Notes: generated from the sequence alone by a model not told the origin. 64,000 bases of DNA from Prorocentrum cordatum (GCA_963575745.1 CAUYUJ010017893.1:474946-538945), one strand, 5' to 3'; positions 43,710-54,892 are shown, numbered from the stretch's first letter. Numbers and translations: made by a program.

Positions 43710-43978
43710 ATATTTTGAATGAGCTTGGCGCGTGCCAGTACAAATAATCGCGAACAAACGCTGCCTGCTCGCGAGGAGCATCTGAATGATACTTGGGAAA
43801 GCCGATGTGGAGCATCACATCTATAGAAAGGACTCGACATGAAAACCACATCATCGAACCCAGCGACAGCGAAAACAGCCAAGCATCTCGGGGCTTAACG
43901 TTGCAGTGCGAAAGTGGAAGACCATTGCACGTGCAGTAAAACTTAAGACGTTCAGAGTAAGCTGGGCCCATAGGCACT
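43710..43978 (-). CDS. putative internal exon of an unknown gene
   Basis: On the minus strand a pyrimidine tract (CTTCCTCTCCCCCTCCTCG then TCACAG, about 43979-44000) precedes 89 open codons. The segment ends at a perfect GTAAGT donor (43709-43704). The peptide includes AYSERLKFYCTCNGLPLSHC, NVKPRDAWLFSLSLGSMMWF and GFPKYHSDAPREQAAFVRDY, which look like ordinary protein and are unlike the surrounding repeats. GC is lower than the flanks. No partner exons or protein family could be identified; chance occurrence is possible. Confidence 0.35.
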
Positions 43979-44049
43979 CTGTGACGAGGAGGGGGAGAGG
44001 AAGCAGACTAAGGGGCCAGGGGCGGAGTGATCGATCCTGCATTCGCTAC

Positions 44050-45415
44050 ACACAGGTAAGTGCAGAGATGTTGCATTAATTGATGGCTCTTGCGCGGGCC
44101 CACGCTTAGAGGGCCGGATCTGGTTGACATCTCTATGGGCCAACGCGGGCCTATCTGGGGGAAATGTCCTCCTCGAGTACCCAGCGCAGGCTAGCCTCCA
44201 AAGGCCCCAAATGTGGTCCCATGTTGCGCCATGCAGGGCCCAGTTATGGCCCGGACCTCACTGAACACACCTTCGATGCAGTCGAATGGACTTGTAAAGT
44301 TGCTGAATAATGCTGGACGTCCCTTGACATCTCCTTGGGGCCAAGACTATTGAAACATGTAGCTGTGTTGCTTTCGGAAGTTGCTCGGATTCGAAGTCCA
44401 ACGAACCTATGTGCCTCCATGGCTCAAACTGGCTCTGAGGGGGCCCCAGGAGGAGTTTCAAGATCTCGGAAAAAGGTCCATTGAGGGACCGAAGACAGCC
44501 CAAAGATTCATCAGGTCCGCCTTATGGCTGCCACATCTGGGACCATGCCTGTCCTCCACGACGGCCGAAAAATCACCAGGAGACCCCTTGGATGCCCCCA
44601 GAATGCGCCCCAGAGACTCCCAAGAGGCTCGTGAGGGGTTCCCACCGGGGCACCCATTGCTCACCAGCACTTGCTCTGCACAACAGCTGGGGCCGAGAAC
44701 AATGGAGCATCTTCAAGATGTGCCCTACGAGACAATGGTTGGTACCTTACACAGGCTTCACAAAAAAACGGGTAGCAGCTTTCCGCTCCAAACGACAATC
44801 AGGTAACGAGACAGGCTGGCAGAACAAAAAACGTTGTGGCGGTGACAGCTCGTGCAGACCCCCACCAGAACCCCCCGCATTCCACTGGCCATCCTCAGAG
44901 GGCCCCACCAGCCTGCGCCCCCCCCCAGAGCCTTCTGTTCAGCTGCTCAGCCCAGATTCGCCTCCAGACCGTCGAAGAGCGCCTCAATTTGATCCACAAT
45001 TGCCTCCAGTGGGCCACGCCAGACATGGACTCTGCCTCAACATGAGCGGCGAAAAAGAAACGGGTCTCACGCGAGACGACATAGCGACCTTGCGCCACGG
45101 CTTCCGCGAGCCGCGAGCGCGGCACGCTGCATTGGGAAGCGAGGGCGCTCACGCGCGAACTATACGCGCGATTGGCGGCGCGATCGACCCCGCTTCACAC
45201 GTCGCTCAACGTGGACTCCACGATGGGGCGAACGTCACAGCACAACCTTTGGCTTATCCGCGTGGTCGCAGCAACCGCACACTCTATGGCTCCGGGCCTT
45301 GCCGCGGGAACCGCGATCACCTTCTCGCCCCCACGCGTGACCCAAGGCGCGTGTGTCGACGTGTATACTCTTTATGCGCAGTGCTGGCTCTAAAACATGG
45401 GATACGGTCGAGTTG
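44050..45415. other. no gene recognised
   Basis: Unique sequence of medium GC. Plus-strand open frames at 44381-44806 and 44481-45497 were inspected; neither shows a motif, and they overlap in different frames without a compositional signal. ACACAGGTAAGT at about 44048 is an isolated donor-like word. Confidence 0.4.
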
Positions 45416-45543
45416 GATTGGAGAGGACACGCGAGAGGACACACGACCCTCCCGCAGACAGCACTACACCAGTAAGGCAGAAGGCATGGGCCGCTAAACC
45501 CAGGACACGAGGGTACCCTCGATTTGGCAGGGCCGACCTGATC
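45416..45543 (+). repeat. Rep-B copy 3
   Basis: GGAGAGGACACGCGAGAGGA, ACACGAGGGTACCCTCGATT and TGGCAGGGCCGACCT; the middle has diverged. Confidence 0.75.
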
Positions 45544-45954
45544 ATCAAACTCGACTGCTTCCCAAATCTCGGCGATTCGTAGCTTCCTGAGCGGCCTGCC
45601 AGGTATGGGGCAGGGGGGGGCGAGCTCGCCGCCTGCAGGACCTGGAGAGCTGCAAAACTTGGCTAGCCTCTTCTGGTATGGGCGTCTGCGCTTAAACAAG
45701 AAACCATACTATTTCACGCCGTTCCCCAGCCAGGATGTCAGATGTTGTTTTCCCGTGTGCCGACCGATCCACTGGGGCCTCTTGTCGATAGCTCGTCGCT
45801 GTCCGGTGCACGAGCTTCGAGATCAAGCACGCGACAGCGAACGACGAATTACCACATCGAGCCACGATGCGGCTACGACTCCGAACACTCGCACGAAACC
45901 CCCGAGAGCAGGAATGCCGATGCTTGCCCACGTCTGTCAACTGGGCGTTCTCAT

Positions 45955-46365
45955 CCCCCCGTCCTCTTCCTCCTCTTCCTCCTCCTCTTCCTCCTCCTCC
46001 CCCTCATCCTCTTCCTTCTCTTCATCCAGCTCCTGCGAAGTCGAGCCGTGGAAGCCTCGTGGGGTGCGTCGTGACCAAGATTCTCAAGCCGTCCCGGCGA
46101 GGAGCCTTTCCTACTCGTCCTCCTCCTCCTCCTCCTCCTCCTCCTCCTCCCTCCTCCTCCTCTCCTCATCCTCCTCCTCCTCCTCCTCCTCCTCCCTCCT
46201 CCTCCTCCTCCTCCTCCCCTCCTCCTCCTCCTCCTCCTCCTCCTCCTCCTCCTCCTCCTCCCCCTCCTCCTCCTCCTCCTCCTCCTCCTCCTCCTCCTCC
46301 TGCTGCTCCTCCTCCTCCTCCTCCTCCTCCTCCTCCTCCTCCTCCTCTTCCTTTCCCCCCTCTGA
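45955..46365 (+). repeat. TCC trinucleotide tract, about 400 bp
   Basis: (CTC)n/(TCC)n, interrupted at about 46025-46110 by unique sequence. Confidence 0.95.
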
Positions 46366-46439
46366 TGTCCGCGATGGCGCCGCAGGTGTGGATGCCTCCC
46401 TTGTTGTCCTTGGTGCTGCCTCGGCGCACCTCCTGGGCG

Positions 46440-46575
46440 GCAGGAGGCGCGGGGAGGGGGGAAGCGAGGGGGGAAAGACGGCAGAGGAGGGGGAAGGGGA
46501 GGGAGGAAAGGGATGGGGGAAGAGGAGGGAGGGGAGGGAGGGTGCAGGGGAGGGAATGGGAGGGAGGGGGAATAG
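46440..46575 (+). repeat. GGGA-rich purine tract
   Basis: GGAGGGGGGAAGCGAGGGGG and GGAGGGAGGG runs. Confidence 0.85.
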
Positions 46576-47020
46576 AAAAGACACACCTGCGCACCTGGCG
46601 CATCTGGCTGAGGGCGCCTTGGAGTCGGATTTACGGGGGGGAGCGGACTGCGTCGTTCTCCCGTTTCGATCTTGAGCCGTTCTGCTTGGGGCACTTCCGC
46701 TGCATTCGACGCTTTGCCCCCTACAGCGAAGCGGAGGAGGGAATAAAAAGGACATCGGTCCTCCTGGAGAAACCCTCGCTGAAACTACTGATCATAATGC
46801 GCCCCAGGATAGGCATGGGGGTCGACTGCTGGATGGAGAGAGGTAAACAAAACCGGTGGAAGGGGAGGAAGGGGAAAGGGCGAGGGCAGACTGAGGACGG
46901 GATGGTGGGGGGGCGGGAGAATAAAGGGTGCTTGGCCGAGGAGGGGGGGGGATAGGAGAGGCGAAGCTGGAAGTAGGCCGCTCGGGTAGGAGAGGAAGCA
47001 GGGACAGAGAGACGAGGAGG
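46576..47020. other. no gene recognised
   Basis: Between two GGA tracts; contains a G9 run at about 46943. No motif. Confidence 0.4.
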
Positions 47021-47024
47021 GCTG

Positions 47025-47425
47025 AGCGCTGGAGGAGGCGGAGGGCGAGGAGGCGGGCTGACATGAGGAACGAGGAAGAGGAGGGGAGGATGAGGAGGAA
47101 CGGAGGAACAAGGGAGGGAGACGCTACAGAGGCAGAAGGAGGAGGAGGAGGAGGAGGAGGAGGAGGAGAAGGAAAAGGGGGGGGGAGCAGGAGGAGGAGA
47201 AGGAGGAGGAAGAGCAGGAGGAGAACGAGGAGGAAGAGGAGGAGGAGGAGGCGGATCAGGAGGAGGAGGAGGAGGAGGAGGAGGACAAGGAGGAGGAGAG
47301 GAGGAGAGGAGGAGAGAGAGGAGCAGGAGGAGGAGCAGGAGGAGGAGCAGGAGGAGGAGGAGAAGGAGGGAGGAGCAGGAGGAGGAGGAGGAGGAGGAGG
47401 AGGAGGAGGAGGAGGAAGGAGGGAG
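47025..47425 (+). repeat. GGA trinucleotide tract, about 400 bp
   Basis: (GGA)n with AGGAGCAGG and GGAGAGAGA variants. Confidence 0.95.
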
Positions 47426-47669
47426 GAGCGGCCCTGTCTCCCTGCGACGCAGCGGCACGCGCTCCCCGCGAGTGTGTACCCCACACGGCCCGACAGGGCG
47501 TTCTGTGTGACGCACGCAACAGGGGAAGGGGCGAGGCTGTGTCTTCGCAGCGGCTACGAAGTCGGACCTCTGATGTCGTTTTGTCTCCAGGGGGAAAGGA
47601 TCAACGAGAGGCATAGAACGTCGAGGTTTTCCCTCCTCCCATATCACCCCTCCTCGTCTCGAGAGGCAT

Positions 47670-47795
47670 CACAACCGCATAAACGTAGACTTCCAGACGT
47701 CTTGGCGGACATCTTCGATCGGCGCTGGGCCACCCCCTTGGGCGCGTTGAGAGCGCCAGATGTGGCACCAGAGGCGCCGCAAGGGGGTCCAGCAT
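47670..47795 (+). repeat. Rep-F relative, strongly diverged
   Basis: CATAAACGTAGACTTCCAGA, ATCTTCGATCGGCGCTGGG, GGCGCGTTGAGAGCGCC and AGAGGCGCCGCAAGGGGGTC follow the order of the Rep-F left arm and centre. Confidence 0.5.
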
Positions 47796-48039
47796 AGAAC
47801 TGTCAACGGTCCTTGAATCTCCAGATCGAGCGCACAGCGTCAGACGCAAACTCTTCGAATCCACCCTCCGAGCGCCAAGCGGCAAACGCGAAAACCAAAG
47901 GTCCTCTGGATGCCCTGGGCCCTGGGGGCCTACCACTACCATCCCCCCGACAGACATCCCCCCCCCCCCCCCAGACGCCAACGATCCTCGAACCTCGACC
48001 CCAGGCACCCGTCGATCCGATTCCTCCATCCGCGGGCTC

Positions 48040-48151
48040 CAGGTATAAGACGAAGCCAAGGCTGGCACAACATCTGACCACAATAAATCGGGGACTTCTG
48101 AAGTCCCGCGACTCCGCAAACTGCATCGGGAGCCGCGGCCATTCCAAAGCG
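48040..48151 (+). repeat. Rep-M copy 4, left part (target of LINE-2)
   Basis: GACTCCGCAAACTGCATCGG, GAGCCGCGGCCATTCC and AAAGCG lead into the target-site duplication at 48152. Beyond LINE-2 the repeat resumes at 54513-54555 with GAGCGCTCCAGCACGCTCTG, as in copies 1 and 3. Confidence 0.75.
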
Positions 48152-48167
48152 CGCCGGAACGCGCTGC
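48152..48167 (+). repeat. LINE-2 target-site duplication, left
   Basis: CGCCGGAACGCGCTGC, identical to 54513-54528. Confidence 0.95.
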
Positions 48168-48174
48168 TTTTTTT
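48168..48174 (-). other. A7 tail of LINE-2
   Basis: Seven T on plus, hence A7 at the 3' end of the minus-strand element, immediately next to the target-site duplication. Short for a poly(A) tail. Confidence 0.85.
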
Positions 48175-48225
48175 CACTCATGGGCAGAAGGTGCGCCGCT
48201 CCGTGGTCGGCGAACCCGTAGGCCT

Positions 48226-51200
48226 TCAGCCTCTGGAGCTGGAGGCCCTGGCCTTCTGGTGTCTCTGGAATGCCTGGAAATGCTCAATGTCCTGAAACGG
48301 CTTCCCGTCCACAGGGTGAAGACCATTGAGCAACCTCTTTAGGGCCATATACCTGGAGCCACACTTTGGTGGCCCTTTGCACTCCACCAGAAGGCCTCTG
48401 AAGACACACGTGGCATGATTGCCACATTTCGCACAGAAAACCAGCAGGCCGTCTCCACAGGTGCCTGCCGAGAGAGCGTGTGAGGAGTGCACTTGACTGA
48501 GGCGCTCCCTAAACTCGCTCGAGAAAGGCTTGCAGGGTTCCTTGCATCGCCTCGAAACTGCTTCGTGAGAGTGGCTGACAGAAAAACAAGCCGAGCATCG
48601 CCACTCCAAGTGTTCAGCTCTTTGCCAGTCGTGCATTAGCCCGAGCTGAATCTTAACTTCTCCTGGCTTACGTATTCTATCATTGCGTGAATTGCTAGGC
48701 CAAGCCTCTCGCATCCTCGGAATGAACTTAAGAATGCGAGCGGCGTCATCCATTTGTTCCTCAAACAAAAATACCGCCGTCGGATCGAATGACGGATGCA
48801 TCTGGAGGGCCGACTTAGCAAACCTGTCACACTGCTTGCTAATATTAAAAGGCAGACTGTCCTCAGGTCGAACTTTATCTTCGCCCTGCTGCGCTTTAAC
48901 CTTCAACGCTGCTTTAAGGAAATGCCTGCTGTCACTCCCTAGTGCCGTGCGAAACGTGCCTGAATACATGCTCCTATAAGATGGCCTAGCAGCCAAAGGT
49001 TTGTGAAACCCGTCCAGCACAGCTTTGCAATCAACATGGGCTGTTGACTCCTGCGTTAGCATCTGTTGCAACACAAGGAACCCTAAGTGTTCGGCCGCCT
49101 GGGGGGTCTGCGGCAGAGGGAAAACAACGGGGCCAGCGATGACAACCTCAAGCTCCTCTTCCCTAGAAGACCCACAGACAGCCCAGGCGGCCCGATCTAG
49201 GCATCTGAGCCCCGATCGAGTGCAGGTGCGATCGGAGCCCGTGTGAGGTCCCAAAGAGCATCTGGCAACTGGCTCCGAAGAGTCTACATGTCTAATATTC
49301 ATGGAAAGCTCCCTAGCAGGTGGGGGGAAACCATCTGGGTCCGCCTCAGGGTGCGGGAGAAGTCCTAACGACAAAACTAGATCATGTTCAGCGTGTTCTA
49401 TACATGTAGCTAAAAGTTGCTGGTCGATTAGCTCATTTCTACGGGTCACGGCCTCCTCCGCCTGGCAGTGGTGCAACCTGTGCGCGAGGGTGTCGCCTGC
49501 TCGTCCGCACAGTGGGCAGGAGTCCTCTGGGTCATATCCAGCAGAAGCCGCCCTACTGGTGGCCCAGTAAGCCTGGCGCAATACGGCCCTCAGAAGGGCC
49601 GCCTGACCCCCAGACAGATTTGCTTTTCCAGAGGCGGTCAGAACTCTCCTAGCGACATCAAGACACACCCTGGGAACATCCTGGATCTGTCTGAGACTCT
49701 TGGCAGCTTTAATCTCCGAAGTCCTGGTGCAGGCATCCTGAAGCCAGTACTCCAGCAGCTTGGGCGACACATCAACGAGCGAGAACAGCTTGCCCTCGTG
49801 CGTTTTCAGCACGAAGGGCCCTTGAAATGTCCATCCGATCCTGTCGAGGGCGTGGGCCGCCGCTGTAACAGGTCCTTGAACTTGACGATCCTTGAATCCA
49901 GAGCGTGGTTCAATACTCTCCCAGAATGATTTTAATTGTCTGATCCCCAGGGTTCCCATGGGTCCAGCTGTGCCAATACCTGCGGCCCAAACCCCCTGAG
50001 CCCATCGCACCACTGGCGCCATGGCCCACTTGTCAGCTTTGGACTCCTACAGTGCGAAAGTAACTGGTCTGCTTTTGCCTCTACGCTGTGGTCCAGTGGC
50101 CGATAATTCCATAGCTCTGAGTTGCTCCAAACACTTGTTAGACGAACCACCAATACATGAGGCAAACGCTCAAGCAGGCAAGAGTCCACAAGTTACCAGT
50201 TTGAGTGCTCCCTGGCCCGCAACACGAACTAGCTGCCTCAAACGCGCAGCTCTCTGTTTGACTTTCTAAATCCTCTTGGCCCTCTTGGTGCCCCTGGAAA
50301 CGGTAACATATTCCCCAGCTCTGAAGTCGGACCCCAGGTTGGCGGCGATCTGCTGTTGTTTCCCTGCCCAAGGCCCTAGGGCCTTTAATATGTTCCTGCC
50401 GAGTGCTGCAGATGATGCAACTAGAGAACACTTTTCCACTGACAAGGTGGCGTCCAGCTCATCCTTGATCATTGCGGCAAGCTGCTTGGCGGCCTGCACA
50501 ATCCACTTAAGCACGCCCTGGCTCACGCCGAACGCCGTGAGCGAAGAGTCATCCACATAGAAATCGAAGTAGATGGCCGAGTTGAGGGAGGTAATTATGA
50601 GGAAACCTTGGAAGCAGTAGGTCCTGACATAACTATGGCGAACGAACGTCCCGCCACAATGCCTCTGAAAGCGTACAAAGCTTTAGACGCTGCTCTCTTG
50701 TATCCTACAAACCTCGCAGGGCCATGCGCAGCAAGATGGAACTGCATAAGCGTAGGACTAAAACCTAGCTCTAGGCCTCTGGCAAGCAACCTGGCTCTCG
50801 CAAATCGTCCGTGAAAGGGGGCCAGGTCCCAAAAGAGGCCCACTGAGGCCTCACCAGAGGCCTTAGATGCTTCACTTCTAACACTCTGCCTCCAAACAAC
50901 GTCAATAGGGGAGCTACCAGGCCCACAGCTGAACCACGGGTGGTCAAACTTGTACATCCAATCCCTGGCGCATGATAACCTGATCTTCCCAGAAACCTTG
51001 TAGAACACACTGAAGATCCCAATGGTGCGTGCGATAGCCCTTGGAGGCCTTAGGGAGCAGCGCCATGAGAACCCACTGAAGCTGAGGCGTGAGCGCTCCT
51101 AGGCACTCAGAAATCCCAAGAAGGTATATGAATACTTGTACTCCTCGCTCGGACAGGCAAGATAGGTGACGGCAGTGAAAGCCATCTAGACGGACTGCTG

Positions 51201-53060
51201 ACCTGGTGGAGTACGCCTTGCATATGTCCTGCACCGCGGTGACAGATGGCAAAGGCAATGCTGGCTGTGCAACGGGCGTGCATTGATGAGGCTCAGGTGT
51301 GGCCTCCCACAACTTGTCGTATTTGCGGTTATACTCATCAATCAAGGCCTGCACGCTGTTAGACCCCACCCCTTCAAACACAAATACTTCAGGTTCCCCT
51401 TGACCGGTTTTTCTTATATATATATAAACAAAAACCGACGTGCTGGGCCCGCTCCTTTGTTAAGCGCATTTGTGGCCCAATCTCTCAAACTTTCCCTGTG
51501 CTTGCTGTGGGGGTCTGAAATGACTGCCCTTGCATATTCTACCACCAAGCCAGATTCTTCCACAAGCCCGAAGCATAAGTCGTTACGGTCCCCTGGATCG
51601 AGCCCCGACTGGCAATGCAGATGCGAACGAACCCGTCGGGCAATGTCCTGAATAGTCCGAAAAATGTTGCTGGTACTAGCGCGCCCTAGCACATGATGTG
51701 GCTTGGCGGTAGCAAACTTGCGGCGGAGACTGTCTAGATCTCTCGCGCGCTCTGAAAAGATGGCCGGCTTGGCGAAGTCCACCAAGCTCAGCAGCTGGAT
51801 CAGTCGCCCGATGCGCGACGCAAGCCAGGAAGGGCCTTGCGCGACTGCTGCGAAACATTTGTGGACTGGATTCCTCTGGACCAGCGGGGCGGGACGCGGT
51901 TTCGGCAGTAATCCTCGAACTCCTGGCCTGGTGAGTTTCGATGTCGTCCGATCCGCCGCCTCCCTCTCCGCCTTCTGAGCCCAGTATCGGTGCAGAACTC
52001 CTAGATGTCTCCTCACTCCTGTTGGCTTGGTTTCCCCTGCTAGTCCTTGGAGCTGAAAGAAAATATCTTCGCAGCGCTCCAACAGCTCCGCCCAATCGAC
52101 GGACGAGACTCCAATCTCGTTCTCCCCTGGCAGCTCGCACGACATAGCTGGTACTGCGTCGAACTGTAAAATTCTCACTTGATGCATACTGGCTGGCAAA
52201 CCTATGCGCACAGGAAAGTGAGGCCTGCCGTGCCAGTCAAAGTCTGTTGAAACTGACGTGACCAGTTTAGCCAACTCTGACTCAACCACGAAATAATCTA
52301 TTACCTTTAATTTGCCTTGGCTTGACAATGGGGGCTCTGAAACCAAAACTTGGGCCCCGAGCGCCTCTGAAAACCCAGGGGAGGCCAGGGGCTCATGCAG
52401 CATGTTGAAATCTCCCCCCAAGAATGAACTGCGTGCTTGACGCTTTGCAGGGCGTGGCAACACGCTCCAGCATCTCCAAGTTGGTGGCAGAAAGGCCCTC
52501 TGAGACTTTCCCATAGACAGAGACACAAAGGGCGCCTGGGGCCCCTGGGAACTCTACCACACATGACAGCGCACGCCCCTGAAAGAGGATACCCTCGGGG
52601 GAAAGGAAGGTGGCTCAAGATTGTAGGCCCCCAGAGTGGCTCTGACGAAGATGGCCACTCCAGATGACACGCCCTCGTCCCCCAGCTCGTTGAGACTGGA
52701 ACGAGACGCACCAGAAGGGCCCGTGAAACTCGGCGCCCAGAATGGCTTCCAGCCATTTTTTAGCCCCCAAGCACTAGCGGTTCCCAGGGACCATTCGAAA
52801 AGCTTGATCTCCTGAGCAAGCAAAACTGCGACCGTGGAATTCTGCAACTCTCCCAGTCTCTGCTTCATGGTACCCCAGGACGAACCATTAAATTTTTCCA
52901 CCAGCATAGCTTCCCCACCATCACCAATTTCCCATTCAAGCTGGCTCTGGTCGAAATCAAAATCGCTGTCGGAAAATTCTGTCCCATAATGGCTGAAGTC
53001 ACTATGGTATGCTGTGCTACATGTGCCTGCAGCAGCGCCGGGCTCACAGCAACCTGCAGG
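48226..53060 (-). pseudogene. LINE-2 ORF2: endonuclease - reverse transcriptase - zinc knuckle - RNase H, disrupted
   Basis: Endonuclease: LLAQEIKL, GVSSGVAIFVRA, then a frame change at about 52555 to VEFPGAPGALCVSVYGKVSE and back at about 52430 to FLGGDFNM, with IDYFVVE. A stop follows at 51414. Reverse transcriptase: ALLPKASKGYR, WDLAPFHG (motif A), FRGIVAGRSFA (motif B) and FYVDD (motif C; YVDD at 50548-50559), spread over two frames. After YVDD the frame is broken by stops at 50266, 50170 and 50047. The final open stretch (50022-48226) holds a CPLCG..H...C knuckle (residues 169-186). It also holds an RNase H-like region in which the expected TDGS reads TGSD (262 region), with E311, D331 and CDRFAK (about 398-403), and a Cys-rich tail WRCSAC...CAKCG. 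Clearly a decayed retroelement polyprotein. Confidence 0.88.
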
Positions 53061-53076
53061 AACTGAAAAACATGTG

Positions 53077-54330
53077 CTACCCTGGCGACCTCCTGGCCGC
53101 CTCAGATGCATCATCGTCAGACAATTCCGCGGCTGCACCTCCAGCGCCACGAGGGGATCTTGACCCGCGATCTCGGTGTTGTCCCTCCTCATGTGCTGGT
53201 GACTGGCCCTTGCCCACTCCCGCCCCTCGCCCAGCACCAGGTCCAGGCGGGGCTCGTGGGCCTGCTGGCTGCGGCACGGCTGGCTGCTTGGCGACCGTGG
53301 GCCGCGGCGTCGGTGGATGGGATGCAGGCGTAGGCGGCTGTGACACCGCCGCCTTCGCGAGCTCCTTCTTCTTGGCCTCCCAGGCTGCACGTTGCTCACC
53401 TGGCAGAAGTGACTCCAGAACCTCGAGCTGCTGCTTCTCGAGGCTGGGGCCGTGCTCATCGTCGTCCACTCGCATCTCACGAATGGCCGCCTCCTCAAAC
53501 TTTTGTGCCAGCTGCTGTGCTGCGGTGAGCAATTGAGCGATCTCGGCGTCCTGAGGGGCCTTGGCGACCAACGACTCCAGCGAAAGCTTGAAATAATTGA
53601 AGTCGCCCAAGTGCGCACGAGCTGTTGTCGCCCATGTATGTGATTGCTGATCCTCCTCCGTCTTGAGCTGCTTCTCGGCCACATCGAGCCTCTGCTGTAG
53701 CTGCTTGCTGTCATCTCGCATGGTGTCCAATAGTGATTCCATCTGCCCAATGTACTCAGTATCCTCTTCCAGTTGCTTTCGCAGTTTATCCACTTTGTCC
53801 CGTGCTCGCTTGACTCGAACCGTCGCTCGATGCACTTGGTTGTGGTGGGGCAGGTGCACGGCGGCCTGCTCCTTAAGCTGTGCAAGCTTCTGTGTGGGTG
53901 CTGAAAGGCTCTGCTCGTGACCAGGGACGAGCTCGTCAGTAACTGAGCTGGCGTAGGCGATGTACTTCTCCAGAGACTCAATCTGGCTGTGTATCTTGTC
54001 TGCCGCCACTGTTGTGGCCGCTTGCTGTTGGTCATCATCCCCATCTCCTTTAGGCTGTAGCTATAGTTTGGCTGGAGGGGTGGCTCCCCCGTGCCGATTG
54101 TGGCAATATTTGAACAAATTTGTCTGCTTTGCTCCAGCTGCATATTGGGCTGACGACGCAACTCCAGTTCCTCCTTGATCATTCCCCTTGCCCTTCTTCG
54201 GAGGCCAACCGTTTGGCGGCTGAAAGTTGGCTCCGCAATACTTGCACTGGCGAATGCCAGAGTCGATAAATACCCAACTGCGCGGGCAACTCTTGCAGCA
54301 CACCCATTGCCTCGGCCTGCCGCTGACCAT
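53077..54330 (-). pseudogene. LINE-2 ORF1: zinc-ribbon and coiled-coil protein, one internal stop
   Basis: From an ATG at 54330, MVSGRPRQWVCCKSC opens a Cys-rich module CCKSC...CKYCG (zinc-ribbon-like). The frame has a TAG at 54061-54063 and resumes as LQPKGDGDDDQQQ. There follows a long charged helical region rich in heptad-like Leu (VKRARDKVDKLRKQLEEDTE, KQLQQRLDVAEKQLKTEEDQ), then a Pro-rich stretch and an acidic/basic end SDDDASEAARRSPG before the stop at 53077. About 417 codons. The layout parallels LINE-3 ORF1. It is probably a nucleic-acid-binding ORF1p analogue; function is inferred from position and layout. Open frames upstream rely on a GTG start at 54438. Confidence 0.8.
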
Positions 54331-54490
54331 GGCTGATGTGGGCGGGTTGACACGTGAATGGTGATCTAACTCTGTGGCTGCGGCTGCACCACTAGGGGAG
54401 GAGAATGACAGACGGCCCCCTGGCCAGGGCAAGGCCACCTGTGGGGGCCGTCAGAAAACTGGTCTCTGCATCACCTCGATAAATGTTTTA

Positions 54491-54512
54491 CTTGAGCCAA
54501 AATGGCTACGGA
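54491..54512 (-). other. relict dinoflagellate spliced leader
   Basis: Read on minus from 54512, all 22 bases match the known dinoflagellate SL, which starts with a variable base then CCGTAGCC, continues ATTTTGGC and ends TCAAG; here the variable base is T. It is followed by TAAAAC, so it lacks the GT donor of an SL RNA gene. It abuts the target-site duplication. Confidence 0.97.
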
Positions 54513-54528
54513 CGCCGGAACGCGCTGC
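54513..54528 (+). repeat. LINE-2 target-site duplication, right
   Basis: CGCCGGAACGCGCTGC, identical to 48152-48167 and directly next to the spliced leader. Rep-M sequence continues beyond it. Confidence 0.95.
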
Positions 54529-54574
54529 GAGCGCTCCAGCACGCTCTGGAAGGATTTATTCCAGCCCTCTATAG

Positions 54575-54802
54575 AGAGGTCTCCCAGATGGGGTCCGAGT
54601 AGATGGGGTCGGAGGATTGCACCGGATCGCCGATGTATCATGCATCGGCGATACATCGACGATGCATCGGCGACGCCGGCGACGCATCCGCGACGTCTGC
54701 ATGGTGGAAATCGGGCTCCACGTCGAGCCGCACCGTCGATGCATCGGCCATGCGGCGCCATTTTCCGACCCCATCTACTCCGACCCCATCTGGGGGGGCC
54801 TG
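54575..54802 (+). mobile_element. Rep-G copy 2
   Basis: GAGGTCTCCCAGATGGGGTC and GTAGATGGGGTCGGAGGATT on the left; TTCCGACCCCATCTACTCCG and ACCCCATCTGGGGGGGCC on the right. The interior has CATCGGCGATACATCGACG and related words. Confidence 0.85.
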
Positions 54803-54892
54803 GACTCTAGCCTCGAGGGTTCCGACCCTCTCTCTCGGGGTGGGGGGAGGTTTCTCCCTGCCGCGGAGCCACAGGACACACCCCTGGGGCCC

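Larger units (their letters stand above)
48168..54512 (-). mobile_element. LINE-2: full-length non-LTR retrotransposon with a 5' spliced leader
   Basis: A 6,345-bp insertion between perfect 16-bp target-site duplications. On the minus strand the order is: 22-nt dinoflagellate SL (54512-54491), about 160 nt of leader, ORF1 (54330-53077), endonuclease, reverse transcriptase, zinc knuckle and RNase H-like region (about 53050-48226), a short 3' end and A7. The SL begins at the very first element base. Unlike a genomic SL RNA gene, it is followed by TAAAAC rather than a GT splice donor. The copy therefore derives from a trans-spliced, polyadenylated transcript. It now carries several stops and frameshifts and is unlikely to encode active protein. 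Confidence 0.95.

Noticed and set aside
44381-45497. Plus-strand frames of 141 and 338 residues
   Set aside because: They overlap in different frames and show no motif or compositional support.
52554-54353. 599-residue minus frame as one protein
   Set aside because: Its first two thirds lie out of frame over the coiled-coil ORF1; only the last third is the endonuclease start.
54491-54512. Interpretation as an SL RNA gene
   Set aside because: The SL is followed by TAAAAC, not a GT donor, and it sits exactly at a retroelement edge.
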